Assembly (NCBI GenBank): GCA_021018995.1
Contig: CM037588.1
Coordinates: forward strand, 82,557,765-82,621,764
Reading direction: 5' to 3'
Length of the DNA stretch: 64,000 nt
Origin: Chloranthus sessilifolius
Taxonomy: Eukaryota > Streptophyta > Magnoliopsida > Chloranthales > Chloranthaceae
Shown: one piece after another, positions 21,285-33,014 of the stretch
Layout: each line of letters starts with the position of its first letter
Numbering within the stretch: the first letter of the stretch is position 1
Notes under the pieces: generated by a model
What the model was told of the DNA's origin: nothing
The model's database searches: none
What the model saw: only the letters and a program-made list of their open reading frames with translations
Position numbers and translations under genes: made by a program

Positions 21285-24033
21285 CTAATCAGACTCAGTA
21301 TCTAAAGTTAAAACAAAAGGAGGGGTCCAGGCATATTTTTCTTCATAAGGATTCTTGTCCTTCTTCACTGGCTCTACGCTAGAAGCATTAGGTGTGGATT
21401 TGATTGCAGCTGGCTTCTTCTTGTTCTTTAGATTTGGGCCAGGCTCCTTGATGAAAATACCAGTTGACTCAGTAGATTTCAGGGCTGGATAGAGGGATAA
21501 GGTATCAACAAGTCTGGACAGTAGGATGGATTTTTCTTCATAGACTTTGTACAAGTCGAGGGAGTTTAGGACCATCTGTCATAGCTTCCATTCCTCTTTC
21601 CTATGAGCCTCTGAAACAGGTTCAATTTCTATTTCATGGACCTGTTGTGTCGAGGCCAAGACTACTTCCACTAAAATTTTGATATCCTCCACAATATAGG
21701 GATTGGTCTCTATGGCTTTGGTGAGGAATGGCAAGGGGAAATGATGTTGGATCCATATGGGACAATGGTCCAATGGTGAGGGTCATCCATGGAGGAAGGG
21801 GTGATGGGCAGCTCGAGTTGTTGAAGTGGTGATGGTAGAATAAAGGAAAGTGGCAGCTCCTCTTCCTCAACAACTGACTCAGGTGGGGTGGAAGGGTAGG
21901 TGAAGGGCAAAAATGGGAGGTCTCGTTTTGTTAGGTGAATAGGGGTAAAGGGGAGGGGTGAATCTTCCTCCTCAAAATCTGTTTTAGTAGCATTGCAAGC
22001 AACTACTACAGGAGTTAGTTGAGGAGATGAAGGTGTGGTAGCAGCTAAGGAAGTGACCACCAAAGGGGGAGATGGAGGAGAAAGATGTGGTGGTGATGTT
22101 TTGCGTATAAGGGTAGGAGTAGTAAGAGGTTGGGTGGCTGAGGTAGATAGAATTAAGGTGGATTGAATGGTATGCAGACAGGTGGTTATGAGAGATTAGT
22201 TCTCTGTGTTAGTTTGAAGCTGGGCTAGGATGGATGCGAGAAGGGAAAGGATCTATGCAGAGGCATCTGGTAGGATTTGAGCTGGGATAAGAGGTGGAAT
22301 GGATATAATAGGCTAGAAAGGAGATGTGGAAGCATGATGGAAAGGTATAGGATGTGGAGAGTCAGGTAAAGGGGAGTACTCATGCCCAATATCTTCCACA
22401 ATGGAATCTATTAGGGATGAATACCCCTTAGTGGTGAAATGTTCTAGCTCTTGAGTATGGATAGGAGAACTGAAAATAATAGGGTTAGTAGCCAAAGGAA
22501 GGGATTATGAAGTGGGTGAAATGGAAGTAATTACATCAAATGGAAGTGGTGCTGCTGGTTCAAGGCATAAAGATTCTACAAATGGGATGGATGTGCTAGC
22601 TAGGGGAGTTGGGGATGTGGCTTGTTTGGTTTTTCTCTATGAAGTGGTTTGTACGGGTGGTGAAGGCAAGGTTAATATTGGGTCAGTGGTAGGAGGAGCT
22701 GACACAGGGGTAATTGTGGTGATGGTAGAGGGAATGGATGAGTTGTTTGAAGGGATAGGGATAGAAATGGAAGGTATGGTGGTGGATGGGATGATACTGG
22801 CAGAACTCACAACAGAATAGGTCACAGGAATAGGAGTGACAACAATAGAGGTAACAACAGTAGGGATTACTGATACAGATGCAGAGGTCATAGGTAGAAG
22901 TACTGAACTACATTTAGCAGTGGTGGGCAAAGGCACTGAGCTAGCTGCTGGAGCTGCAAAGATAACAAGAGCAGGTGTTGAGATGGGCACCTGAGGTGCT
23001 TTCTTTTCAGAACTCTCAACTGCCTTCTTCTTGCTCTTCCCAATCAGGGTCATACTAGTTAACCAAGCTCTCCTCCCAAAATATTTTACACTCAAACCCT
23101 CAGTAGGTTTATCTTTCTTCAATGCATACTTCCCTTGCCTTAGCAGAGTAGTAATGAGTCTGTTGTATGACAACCCTAACAACATCTATCCCTTTTTTAT
23201 CTTGTCATGTACATCCACCATGGCCTCAAATATCAGCTGAGGGGAATTAAAGAATTGGCTCTTGGAGAAGAAATAAAGGGCATCCACTATAGGGGTTCTT
23301 CTCTCCTGCTGATGTCCACTAACATATACATTTTTTCTCAAAATTGTATCAATGAATAGCAGGCTGGGGTCTAAATCTTTCCTCATCAAAGACTCCCCAG
23401 ATCCAGCTATGCCCTGAGTCAAGTGTCTAGCCATATTCCTAAAGACACACTGTCAGGGGCTCCCAAATTGCTGGCTGGATCATATAAAAATGGGACTCCC
23501 AATGCTGATCTGATGTCCTAGTAATCCACTACTAGCTCCCAGTCATCAACCAACACCACAAGGGTAGGATCAGTTAACCCTTGCATCTTCTTTTCGTTGA
23601 CGTTCTGATACCATAATTTGACCAATCTTGGATATACATTTTCTTGTAATGGAGTCAAAAGAGGTTTCAAGGATGCCTTTTCCAAGTAGGCCAAGGTCTC
23701 CTTGCACTCCTCTACCTTAGTAAAATAAGGTAGGTCAAAGACTGTCTCAGGAATAAGATCTAAAGAGTCCACAAACTCATTAGGAGTTGTCAAGGTTACT
23801 GGTAACTCAATCTCAGGCTCAGGGTTAGTTCTAGGAAATTCCTCAGCAACCTCCTCAACAATTTTAGCTTTCTTAGCTTTCTAGGCCTTCTTTTTGTCCA
23901 CAACTAGCTTCCTCTTAGTAGGTGGGTTGGCCTTAGGATGTGAGGCTAACCTACTAGACTTCCTAATGGATTTTATGGTGGATTGGGAAGGGGATTGGAG
24001 CAAATCGGTCAAGGTGTAATCAAATTTGGCCAT
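21285..24033 (-). pseudogene. Element C env-position ORF (unknown function), broken
   Basis: Homologue of the A ORF at 11621-14774. It starts at the ATG at 24033 with a Lys-rich N-terminus. Conserved pieces are PETVFDLPYF, YPRLVKLWYQ, LRKNVYVSGHQ and GHQQERRTPI, in the same order as in A. A TAG ends the first open part at about 23518, a frame shift lies near 23430, and another TAG lies at about 23186. A Ser/Thr/Pro/Val-rich region follows (about 22640-22990, then about 21710-22500). The C-terminus ends in LTLDTESD (tag at 21285), an acidic end like A's DSDSD. Part of this ORF (about 22120-22253) is duplicated next to C's primer site at 40108-40236. No membrane segment is evident. Confidence 0.7.
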
Positions 24034-24389
24034 TGGGACTCAAAATCCTCAAAATGCTTCTGAATAAACACAACAATCTTCCTCCCTCAATTAATTAATC
24101 ACACACACTTAAAATCATCTAAAAATATAGAACTATAATGCTGAGAAATCACAAGGATGAAGGTGAAGAAGAACTTACTAAAAAACTAGGGCTTCTCGAA
24201 ACTAGCAGCACACAAAACCAAATCAACACAAACCAGGTGCAAAATGTCAACCTTACAAAGCTAATGCAACTGGAACAACGGAAAGGTACTGGGAATTGGA
24301 ACTAGGGAGATGGAGAAGAAAAAAGAAATTAGAAACTTGGGGAGAGAAGGAATAAAAATTTCAGCTCAAGGTGTCGAATGGATCAAATG
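24034..24389 (-). other. Element C spacer, part left of the B insertion
   Basis: Leader of the C env-position ORF. No ORF seen. It ends in ...GAACCT, where B is inserted. The other half of the spacer resumes at 37888 with ATCGATAGGTT. Confidence 0.7.
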
Positions 24390-24394
24390 AACCT
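24390..24394. repeat. Target-site duplication AACCT (element B), left copy
   Basis: AACCT precedes the B LTR here and follows it at 37883-37887. Removing B restores AACCTATCGATAGGTT, a perfect 16-base palindrome and a copy of the C motif. Confidence 0.92.
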
Positions 24395-25391
24395 TGTAGT
24401 CTGGCTACCTTGTGCTTCAAAAGGAGACTAAAATAAAAAAATTAAAGGTCTATGGATTGCACACTAAGGTAAGCCTACACAAAGCCTACAAGTAAACATG
24501 GATGTTATAGCAAGTTTTAAAAGGTAAGTAAGGGCATGTCTACAGGGAAATGTGTTCTAAAGGATGGTAAATCTCCAGATCCAGAGTAGATTTGGCACGC
24601 TATCCTAATTTAAACTAAACTAAAGCAGGAATGATGAGAGATTTTGTGGTTTTGTCACTTTAACTACAGATTACAGAATTAAATGCTATTGATCCAGATC
24701 TAGTCCAACACAGAGGATAGAGGAGATATAGAAGAGATAAAAAATTCAAAAGGTGAGAACAGTAGCTAGGGGTATTGGTCTCTCACTGAAAATCAAAGGA
24801 ATCAAAGGCCTTGCATAGATTTGATTCGCTACAATCCTCCATTTGGCTACAAATTCCCTATTTCTAGTAGATGCAAGGTATAAGGATCCAATCTCAATCA
24901 GAGAATTAAAGCAATCCTAAGCCTATGATCTATCCACTTTAATGGTCCCAGACCATTCTAAAGATTGTTCCACTTCAAGGATCTTGATTAGAACAGGAAA
25001 ATTATTGCATATGCTGCAGATGTCAGGCTACCAACTCTCCATTTCTGGCTGGCATCCACAAGAGTATCCAACCCAAGGAAATCAAATACGAAAAAGTGAA
25101 ATGTAGATCAGAATAACCTTTAAACTCCACAATTATATTACAAGCTTACAGTACTATTATGCCCAGATCTCCAATCTGTGCAATATACAGTCTATTATAA
25201 GCCTTTGAATCTCTCAATTTATAGCTTAAGACCTCACCCTAACTACTGAGAAGAGTTTAGCCACTCATGATTGGCTAAAGAGAGAATGGGAGAAGAAGGA
25301 AGAAGGAAGGAGAATTTAGAGGGAAAAATGGATCTCACTCGAGGCGTTGGTTCTGTCCAAGTCTGGATCTATGTTTAGTATTTCCTTCAAG

Positions 25392-25399
25392 CTTTTATA
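25392..25399 (-). promoter_or_regulatory. TATA box, B 3' LTR
   Basis: Minus-strand TATAAAAG, conserved at 36629-36636 in the other LTR, just downstream of the motif array. Confidence 0.6.
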
Positions 25400-25649
25400 C
25401 TCTCCTCCTCTGTCCTTAGATCCATTTCAGCCAATCAGAGTGCAAGAGAATAATTCTGTTATTCTGTGCTGCTGATGTGGCCGATTTCTCTTTCAGAAGC
25501 TTTCTTCCCATTGGCTCTCAACTGAAAAAGATATGTGAAGTACTTAGGGTTTCCATGCGTGCCCAACTATGTGCTAAAAATACCCTCAGGGGTCGCTGAA
25601 GTGCTTTGGAACTCGTGCACAAAAATCTAGAATTAGCAGCTGCTGAAGG

Positions 25650-26420
25650 AAGACGCTGAGAAGTTGCCAAAACGTGTGTCGAGAGGTTCACGGGATCCTC
25701 TTAACAAGTTCTGAATCTGCATTATAATCACATAGTCAGGTTGCATTGACTTCCGACAGCTTTGCAGATTTCTCGACAGGATTGAAGTACTATTCAACAG
25801 GATTGGAATGGCTCTTGATAAGTTTGAGCACATCTCGATAGGTTGATGAAGATCCTGTCGGTAGCTTGGGAGAACGTCTCGAGAGGTTGGTTTGAACTTC
25901 TCGATAGGATTGCAGGCTTATTTCTTCATTCTACTTAGTTCCACACATCCTCTCGACAGGTTATAGACAATCCTCTCGACGGTTTATACAATCTTCAGTG
26001 AAGTTCTCGACAGGTTGGTTCAATCCTCGCAAGGCTGAATGTTACTTTAGGTAAGTTACCGACAGGTTGCTTTGTACTGCTCGACAGGTTTAGTTGAACC
26101 TCACGATAAGTTATTGGAACCTCTCGACTTCATTTGTACCTTGAAGTATCCTCTTCACAGCTTCTACGTCTGTAATTTCAACCTCTCGATAGGTGTTGGA
26201 ACCTCACGAGATGTTCATCTTTTCAACTCAGTACCTCTCGACAGCTTTTACCCATGTTCAACCTCTCGACTACTTCATTTCTTACACTCAGAACTTCTTA
26301 ACAGCTGCTGAGAAGCTCTCGATAACTTCAAGGAACCTCTCGGCAGCTTATTTTCAGTGTTTCCACAGCTACCACACCTCTGGGTGTGTTGTTCTTCTAT
26401 TGTTCAACACTCAGCAACCC
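25650..26420. repeat. TCGA-type palindromic motif array, B 3' LTR
   Basis: About twenty degenerate copies of a unit close to AACCTSTCGASAGGTT (CTCGACAGG, CTCGATAGG, TCGAGAGGTT and decayed CTCAACAGG or CTTGATAGG). Units are spaced about 25-45 bases apart. The same array lies at 36890-37680 and in B's spacer at 28985-29590. Confidence 0.8.
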
Positions 26421-26641
26421 CTTAACAGGTTCAGACCTTATTTCTTATAGCTAGACTTGGTCTCTAGCCTTTCCAATTAGGTAGCACAGTGCTTCTTAGG
26501 CTCTTTTACGTGGAAATCTGTATTAAGCTTGAAATTTATTGCTTAACTACAAAACATACTTAAAACATATTATTAGTCAGCTCAAAGGCCCAACAAAGGT
26601 CAGGTTAAGAGGTGAAAAATTGTATTTTTCACTACTTAACA

Positions 26642-26655
26642 CACCCCCAAACCTA
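26642..26655 (-). other. Polypurine tract of element B
   Basis: Plus strand CACCCCCAAACCTA, that is TAGGTTTGGGGGTG on the minus strand directly before the 3' LTR. Confidence 0.8.
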
Positions 26656-28245
26656 AGCTTTGCTAGTCCCTGAGCAAAGGAGAATGTAAAAGGAATTAAC
26701 CTACAAAATAAAATGCCACTTTCGTAGGGAACACGGGTGCATTTGGCACATGCACCAAGCCTTTTAAACCCCTAGGTGATCCCTAGTGGAGGAGTGAAGT
26801 CTCCTGAAGGTTTACAGTGAAGTTACCTTCAAACTTCTCCGATAAAGTCAGTTAATAACAGTGCAGCATGCTAAAATAAAATTCAAGCAATATAAAATTT
26901 ATTTCACACCTTGTCCATTTAGTTTCAGAGGATTCTTAGCAAAAACATGACAATTTAAAACTAACATTCTGTTGTAGTTCCTTCACAATCAATCAGCTCA
27001 TTTCAAGGTATTTTGTATGAAAATTAATACAAAGTTTACCCTCAAATTGAGAATTTTATTTTTGGATAGTACCCCTTTCAATCTTAATTTCATACCCAAA
27101 ACTCACCAGGGCTGTCACTCTCAATAGAAGTAGAAGGGTGTATCAATTCACACAGCTCAAGAGCAGTTATAGCCCTCAAATAGGACTGGAAGCATGAGCA
27201 TAGGCATTGCTTCCAATATCCACATGAGAGCTCAATCAATTTTAAATTAGTAAGGTCTTTTTATTGGGTTGTAATCTAGCTTATGGGTGAAGTTTACAAA
27301 GAATAAAAGGGTGGAATGGAATTCAAAATTGAGAAATCAGTAAAGTAAGGAGGTGGCATGTACACCTTCTTCATTTCATCATAGTCTTCATCTTCTTTGA
27401 ATTCAGAGCCAAAGTGGCCAGCTTTTTTCTCTTCTCTTTCAAAATATCCAATGAAGTGGCTTCTCTTTCTTATTCTTTTGTTTTGCTTTTCTATTTTTCT
27501 TTTCCTTTTTTTTTTTATGCTCTTTTTTTTTTCTTCTCTATATTTTTATTGGTTGGAATGCCACAATTGTACTTCTAATACACAACTGCCTTTCGACTAT
27601 ATTTTTTTCATTCTTCACCAAATTGTCAAACCTTACTCCTTCAACTTCACTTCTCCTCCTATTTCTTGATTTCTCAAGTTGAAGGTGGACTGAAACAGGT
27701 CAAGAGGTTTTAGGTTCAAATTTTTCTGGTTATTGTCAAAGAAAATTGGGATTTTTGAGGCTAAAAAGGTGTGTATCAAGGGTAGTTCAAAGGGGTAAGG
27801 ATATTTTAAGCTCAAACTGTCCAAAGGATGGCCTTACTTCATGTCCTCAATGTCATGAATGTTGTCAAGCTTTTTCAATTCGGATTTTCCTAACATCTAG
27901 TGAGCAGAGCTAGGTCCAATCAGTCCTTAGAGCAAAAGAAATTGCCAAGACACTCTTCAAGAAAAAAATTTATCAGGCCCAAATCACACGGGATATGATC
28001 TTTCATTAGACTTTTGGGGTATAACCTCACAATTTCCTCTCATTTCAGGTTCACTAAGCATTCTTTTTTTTGAAAATTCTTAACATTTGCTTCATGAAGA
28101 TGTTAGAACTATAACATGTTCTGGTTTTAAAAAGTTTTAATTTCCTCTTTTTCAAACAAAAATCATCAGGTGTGAAATTATTTCATTTCCTAAATTTCTG
28201 TTGAAAACCTTGCTGCATTGTCATTAACTTTCTATTGGCAAGCTG
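26656..28245 (-). other. Element B 3' UTR
   Basis: Non-coding. The PPT-proximal conserved block is at 26716-26837 (AGGAGTGAAGTCTCCT hairpin) and the GCTCAAGAGC block at 27157-27205. It is uninterrupted here, so it serves as reference for the C 3' UTR that A split. Confidence 0.75.
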
Positions 28246-28279
28246 CCACACCCCCAAACCTATGAGGAGTAGTGTCCAC
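28246..28279 (-). other. Element B internal PPT-like motif and hairpin
   Basis: Minus strand TAGGTTTGGGGGTGTGG (28262-28246), preceded by TGTGGA-CACTAC-TCCTCA. It matches the A copy at 15882-15918. About 1.6 kb from the true PPT. Confidence 0.65.
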
Positions 28280-28711
28280 ACTACTTGAAAGATAGGGAAA
28301 TGTGCAGCAAGAGAAAAAAATAGAAGTATACAAAGTAAAGAAAACAGTAAACAAAAATGCGGAAAATTGCAAACTATACAAAAAGTAAACTAGACAGAGC
28401 ATCACAAAGAGAGAATTCATTAAATCACATAAAGTTGTACAATGGAACAATAACATAAAAAAAGGGTGACAAAAGTATAAACCTAAGAAAAATACAGACA
28501 TATATTAACAAAATATCCCGTCAAAAACAAAATGGTTGGTCCTCCTGGCTCCGGGATATCCTCAACCTGCTGCTTCTGGAAGAGGAACTGCAAGCCAGGG
28601 AGGGGGAAAACAGGGATTTAAGGAGAAGGTTGCTGAGCGGGTGGTGAATGGAGTGAGGAGGATGGAGGATAAGATGCAGGTGGGTCTATCTTCGGTTTCT
28701 TCTTCTTTCTC

Positions 28712-28867
28712 TTAATTCTTTTTCTTCTCTTCCTCGGCCAGAATCCTTTGAACTTCCTCATACTCGTCCCACAAGAATTGTAATGAGTCAGGCTCTTTTG
28801 GTGGTGGTGGATCTCCCCAAACGGGGTAGAATTTGATTGGAAACTCAATGGGTTTGTCATCTGCCAT
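28712..28867 (-). pseudogene. Element B small 'MADD' ORF, unknown function
   Basis: ATG at 28867, 51 codons to a TAA at 28712. It begins MADDKPIEFPIKFY, then has a Trp where A has a stop, DPPPPKEPDSLQFLWDE and ILAEEE. The Lys-rich and Ser/Pro-rich remainder seen in A continues here in another frame (KRKKKK, PPASYPPSSS) to about 28618, so a one-base shift probably truncated it. Start codon and order match A, while surrounding non-coding sequence is poorly conserved. Function unknown; no homology recognised. Confidence 0.65.
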
Positions 28868-29752
28868 AGTTGTGGGAGGGGTGAATTTGTGAATGAATGC
28901 AATGGAGGGAAATTTAAACGTGTGGGTGCTGGAATATGAATCGTCATGATAATTTTCTCATCTTTCCAAGCTTAATTGTTTAAATGATATGTTGGTTTCG
29001 AGAGGTATGAAACGTCGAGCGATTTAGTATTGGCAATGGTTCCGCGAAATGCGTGGTGGTCTATTTTTATCAATCGGAGTTAAGGCAAGGAGATGGGAGC
29101 TATTAAGGCTCAGACAAATGATTGGGGACAAGGAGGAAAAATGAGCTTTGACAGGAAGGGGGGAAGGCATCAACAGGTTGAGACAACCTGTTAAGGAGTT
29201 AAAAATAGCTGAACCTCTCGAAAGATTCAAGCAATCCTGTCGACGAGTAGAAGATTTTAATTGAATCCTTTTCGAGAGGTTCACAGAACCTCTTGACAGG
29301 CTCTTTTATGTTGATCAGTCAATCCTCTCGATAGGTTCTTTCTTCCAGAAAATCACTTCAGGGGGTTCATAGAACCTCTCGATAGGTACTCTGAACCTAT
29401 CAAGAAATCAAGCCAAGCCTGCAGAACCTGTCGAAATATGTAGGGATCCTATTGACAACCAACTTCACACCTCCCACACCTGTCGAGAATTAATGCACAG
29501 TATTCGACAGCCTCTAGATCCTGTCGGGAAGTAAAATGGGCACTCTCAGAACCTATCGAGATGTTCATAGAACTCGTCGTTAGGTTATTTTCCAGTTTAA
29601 ATAGATGTGTACTAAGTACCCAATTTCTTTCTCAACCGCTTTGACACTCCACTCAGTCTTTTATTTTACACTTTGACAAATAAAAATAGTAGCAAAAATA
29701 ACCAAAATCAGTAACTAGTGTACATAGTGTACATTGTTGAAACTCAGCTATG
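28868..29752 (-). repeat. Element B pol-MADD spacer with TCGA-type motif array
   Basis: Non-coding. 28985-29590 contains many B-type units (TTTCGAGAGGTATG, AACCTCTCGAAAG, TTTTCGAGAGGTTC, AACCTCTCGATAGGT, CCTGTCGAGAATT). Same unit as in the B LTRs, not the A type. Confidence 0.8.
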
Positions 29753-30860
29753 CTATGGAGGTTCACGATATTGGGTGGTCCTTACAGGCTCCACGACATT
29801 TTCAATAGCAAGTTTGAGCCTTTGATCGTTTACTTTCAAGGTCCTTCCATCTTTTGGGTCCTGGATTTCAACAACTCCAAATTAGGATACATGCTCAACT
29901 ATGTAAGGCCCCTCCCATCTGGATCTCAGTTTTCTTTGAAAAAATTTCAACTTAGAGTTGAACAGCTATACCTTGTTGCCATCTATAAACTCCTTCCTCA
30001 GTAAATGCTTGTCATAGAAAGCCTTGGTCCACTCCTTGTAGACCCTACCATTTGAATAAGCTTCCAATGTTAGTTCTTCCGGCTCAGACAGTTGGAGTTT
30101 CCTGTGTATGCCAGCAGAAGTTAAGTCGGTATTCAATGCTTTAACAACCTAATATGCCCTGTGCTCAAGCTCTACTGGTAAGTGGCATGCCTTGCTATAT
30201 ACCAGTCTGAAAGGAGACATCCCTATGGGGGTCATATAGGCAGTCCTATAAGCTCAAAGAGCATTAGGTAATTTCAAGGACCAGTCCTTCCTATCCACCC
30301 TCACTATTTTCTCAAAAATATGTTTGATTTCTCTATTAGAAATCTCCACTACCCACTGGTTTGTGGGTGATATGAGGTGGCAACTCTGTGTGTCACAAAG
30401 TTCTTTCTAAGTAGATTCTCAAACAGTATATTACAAAAGTGGCTCCCCCCATCACTGATGGTGGCTCTGGGGGTGCCAAACCTAGAGAAAATGTTGTCCT
30501 TCAAGAAGTTGAGGACAACCTTGTGATCATTAGTTCTTGTAGCTTTGGCCTCAACCCATTTAGACACATAGTTCACAGCTACAAGAATATAATTATAACC
30601 ATAGGAAGGAGCGAAAGGGTCCATGAAATCAATCCCTCATATGTCAAAAAGCTCAATCACAAGTATGGGCTGTAAAGGCATGGAGTTTCTCTTGGAGATA
30701 CTACTCATCTTTTGGCATCTTTCACAAGTTTTACAATGACGCCAGGCATCCTTGAAGAGAGTGAGCCAATAAAATCTACATTGGAGCACCTCAGCAGTAG
30801 TCTTGTTCCCACTGAAGTGGCCTCCACAAGCCTATTCATGACTCATAGTTTTATGTTGTA
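29753..30860 (-). pseudogene. pol: Element B integrase, broken
   Basis: Same family as A 9096-10461. The DNA-binding C-terminus (KLKFFQRKLRSRWEGPYIV) ends at a TAG at 29753. The catalytic core contains Asp in GIDFM and ISDGG. Near 30350 a lost base and TAG disrupt the GQVE-IS segment with the catalytic Glu. A TGA at 30637-30639 replaces Trp in FDI-W-GID, and a TAG replaces a residue in HE-x-ACG of the zinc site (about 30833). Both stops occur at the same codons in C. Confidence 0.88.
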
Positions 30861-31495
30861 GAATTCCTCATCAGGGACACATCTCCTCACCACTTGGTCT
30901 GCATAATGTTTGAATAGGTATGAAGCCTCCCACATATAATGTCTGATCTGTGAAAAGAACAGATCCTTGTCCATTTTGTACCAATGTGGAGGGATTTTAC
31001 CTACTGACAAGTAGTTCATAATATTTGCAAACCAAGGTGTAGAGGTGCTGACAACAAATAACTGTTCATCCAAAAACGAATCATTAACAGGCAACCTATC
31101 AGATTCCTCTGCTAGGATCCTAGATAAATGGTCTGCAACCACATTTTCAACCCCTTTCTTGTCTTTGATCTTAAGATCAAACTCCTGTAATAGGAGGATC
31201 CATCTGATCAGTCTGAGTTTTGCATCCTTTTTCGACAAAAGGTATTTGAGGGCTGAGTGGTTTGTGAAAACCACTATTTTGGATCCAAGCACATAAGACC
31301 TAAACTTATCTAGAGCAAAGACAATTGCCAATAATTCCTTCTCAGTTGTAGTATAATTTAACTGAGCATCATCATGGTTTTGTTGGCATATGCAATCACA
31401 CAAGGGGCCTTATCCTTCCTTTGTCCTAAGACTGCACTAATTGCAAAGTCTGATGCATCACATATCAGCTCAAAGGGTATGGAAAAATTAGGTGC
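30861..31495 (-). pseudogene. pol: Element B RNase H domain
   Basis: FELICDASDFAISAVLGQ with the catalytic Asp (about 31440-31480), then a one-base loss near 31375 in the TMDDAQ segment, then an open stretch with TTEKELLAIVFALDKFRSYVLGSK, NHSALKYLLSKKDAK and VENVVADHLSRI. A stop at 31496 separates it from RT (CAA->TAA by comparison with A). Confidence 0.88.
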
Positions 31496-32440
31496 TTAGA
31501 GGATAGGTGTAGAGGTTAGACACTTTTTTAATAGCTCGAAGGCCTTAAGGCATTCATCATTGAAATCAAAGGGAACCTCTTGGCACAACAGGTGGCAGAG
31601 AGGTTTCGATATCTTGCTGAAATCTTTGATGAATCTCCTGTAGAAGCCAACATGCCCCAAGAACGATCTGACTTGTTTCACAATTTTTGGTGGGGGTAAA
31701 TGTGCAATCAGATCTATTTTAGCATTGTCTACCTCAATGCCTCTGTGGGAAACCACATGACCAAGGACAATGCCTTGTTTGACCATAAAAAGGCTCTTTT
31801 CCCAACTCAACACCAAATTGGTTTCCTCACATATCTGCAACACAAGGCTGAGATGATGTAGACATTGGCTAAAATTATCCCCGAAAATAGAGAAGTCATC
31901 CATAAAAATCTCTAGAAACTGCTCAATCATGTCAAAAAATATAGCGTACATTCACCTTTGGAAAGTTGCAGGAGCATTACATAGTTCAAATGGCATCCTT
32001 CTGTAAGGGAAGGTTCCAAATGGGCATGTAAAAGTAGTCTTTTCTTGATCTTGTGGGTAAATAGGGATTTGGTTATATCCTGAATAACCATCAAGAAAAT
32101 AATAAAAAGACTTTCCTGCTAACCTATCCAAGATTTGGTCAATGAAGGGCAAAGGGAAATGGTCTTTTCTGGTTTTCATATTGAGCTTCCGATAGTCTAT
32201 ACACACCCTCCAACCTGTAGTTTCCTTGGTTGGAACAAGCTCACCAGAATCATTTTTTATCACAATAATTCCAAATTTCTTGGGCACCACCTGAGTAGGT
32301 GCCACCCATTCAGAATCTGAAATTGGATAGATGACTCCAGCATCTAGCAATTTGACCACTTCTTTCATCACCACTTCTTGCATGTGGGGATTTAATTTTC
32401 TCTGCATTTCTCTAGAGGGTTTGGAACCCTCTTCCAGGTG
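31496..32440 (-). pseudogene. pol: Element B reverse transcriptase domain
   Basis: Two open segments in one frame split by a TGA (about 31952) in the codon after TFQR (A has Cys). Motifs: LNPHMQEVV, SEWVAPTQVVPKK, TTGWRVCIDYRKLN, YYFLDGYSGYNQI, CNAPATF, catalytic FMDD within EIFMDDFS, GIVLGHVVS and RSFLGHVGFYRRFIKDFSK. Except for that stop the domain is readable throughout. Confidence 0.92.
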
Positions 32441-33014
32441 AATTTTCTATAGGGCTGATGCCCCCAAGGTCAGCAATGGTCAAGCCAATTGCTCTCTTGT
32501 GCTTCTTTAAAAGAAATAATAACTCTTCCACTTTCTCATCAGTGAGAGGAAGAAATAATCACTAACAATTTCTGGTTTGCTCCAAAAAAGGCATACTTTA
32601 ATGTCTTAGGTAGCTGCTTCAGCTCCACCTCTAGTGGACATACAAGTGAAGGCAACAAAGGTGCCTTTGATGGTGGGGGGAGAGGCATCACATTAGGTTT
32701 CCAAAGAGGATACCTTATTGCTGGTCCCTCATCAGAAATTAAGGCTTTCACCTCATGAACCATGGGTTTGGGGGCCTTCTCTTCCATAATCTCACTCCAT
32801 ACAGTCTCAAAAGCATCATCAAGATCATCACAAAAATCATTATAATGCAGCAGCGTGGGAAAAGTCTCTTCCATAAGCTCATCCAAAACATCAATTGAAA
32901 AGCAATCCTCATCATTCAAGTGAGGTTGATGGGCTGCATTATACATATTTAAACTGAACATCATATTGCCAAAAGTTACCTCCGTCACCCCTGATCTATA
33001 TTGTATATATACAT

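Larger units (their letters stand above)
24395..26641 (-). repeat. Element B 3' LTR
   Basis: 2247 bp matching 35632-37882. On the minus strand: TGTTAAG start (26641), TCGA-type motif array (about 26420-25650), TATA box (25399-25392), and leader block with the conserved GACCATT context (about 24959-24914). It ends next to AACCT. Confidence 0.94.

Noticed and set aside
25650-26420. CRISPR-like array
   Set aside because: Units are degenerate, irregularly spaced and in plant LTRs; no constant repeat, no unique spacers of fixed length, no cas genes.
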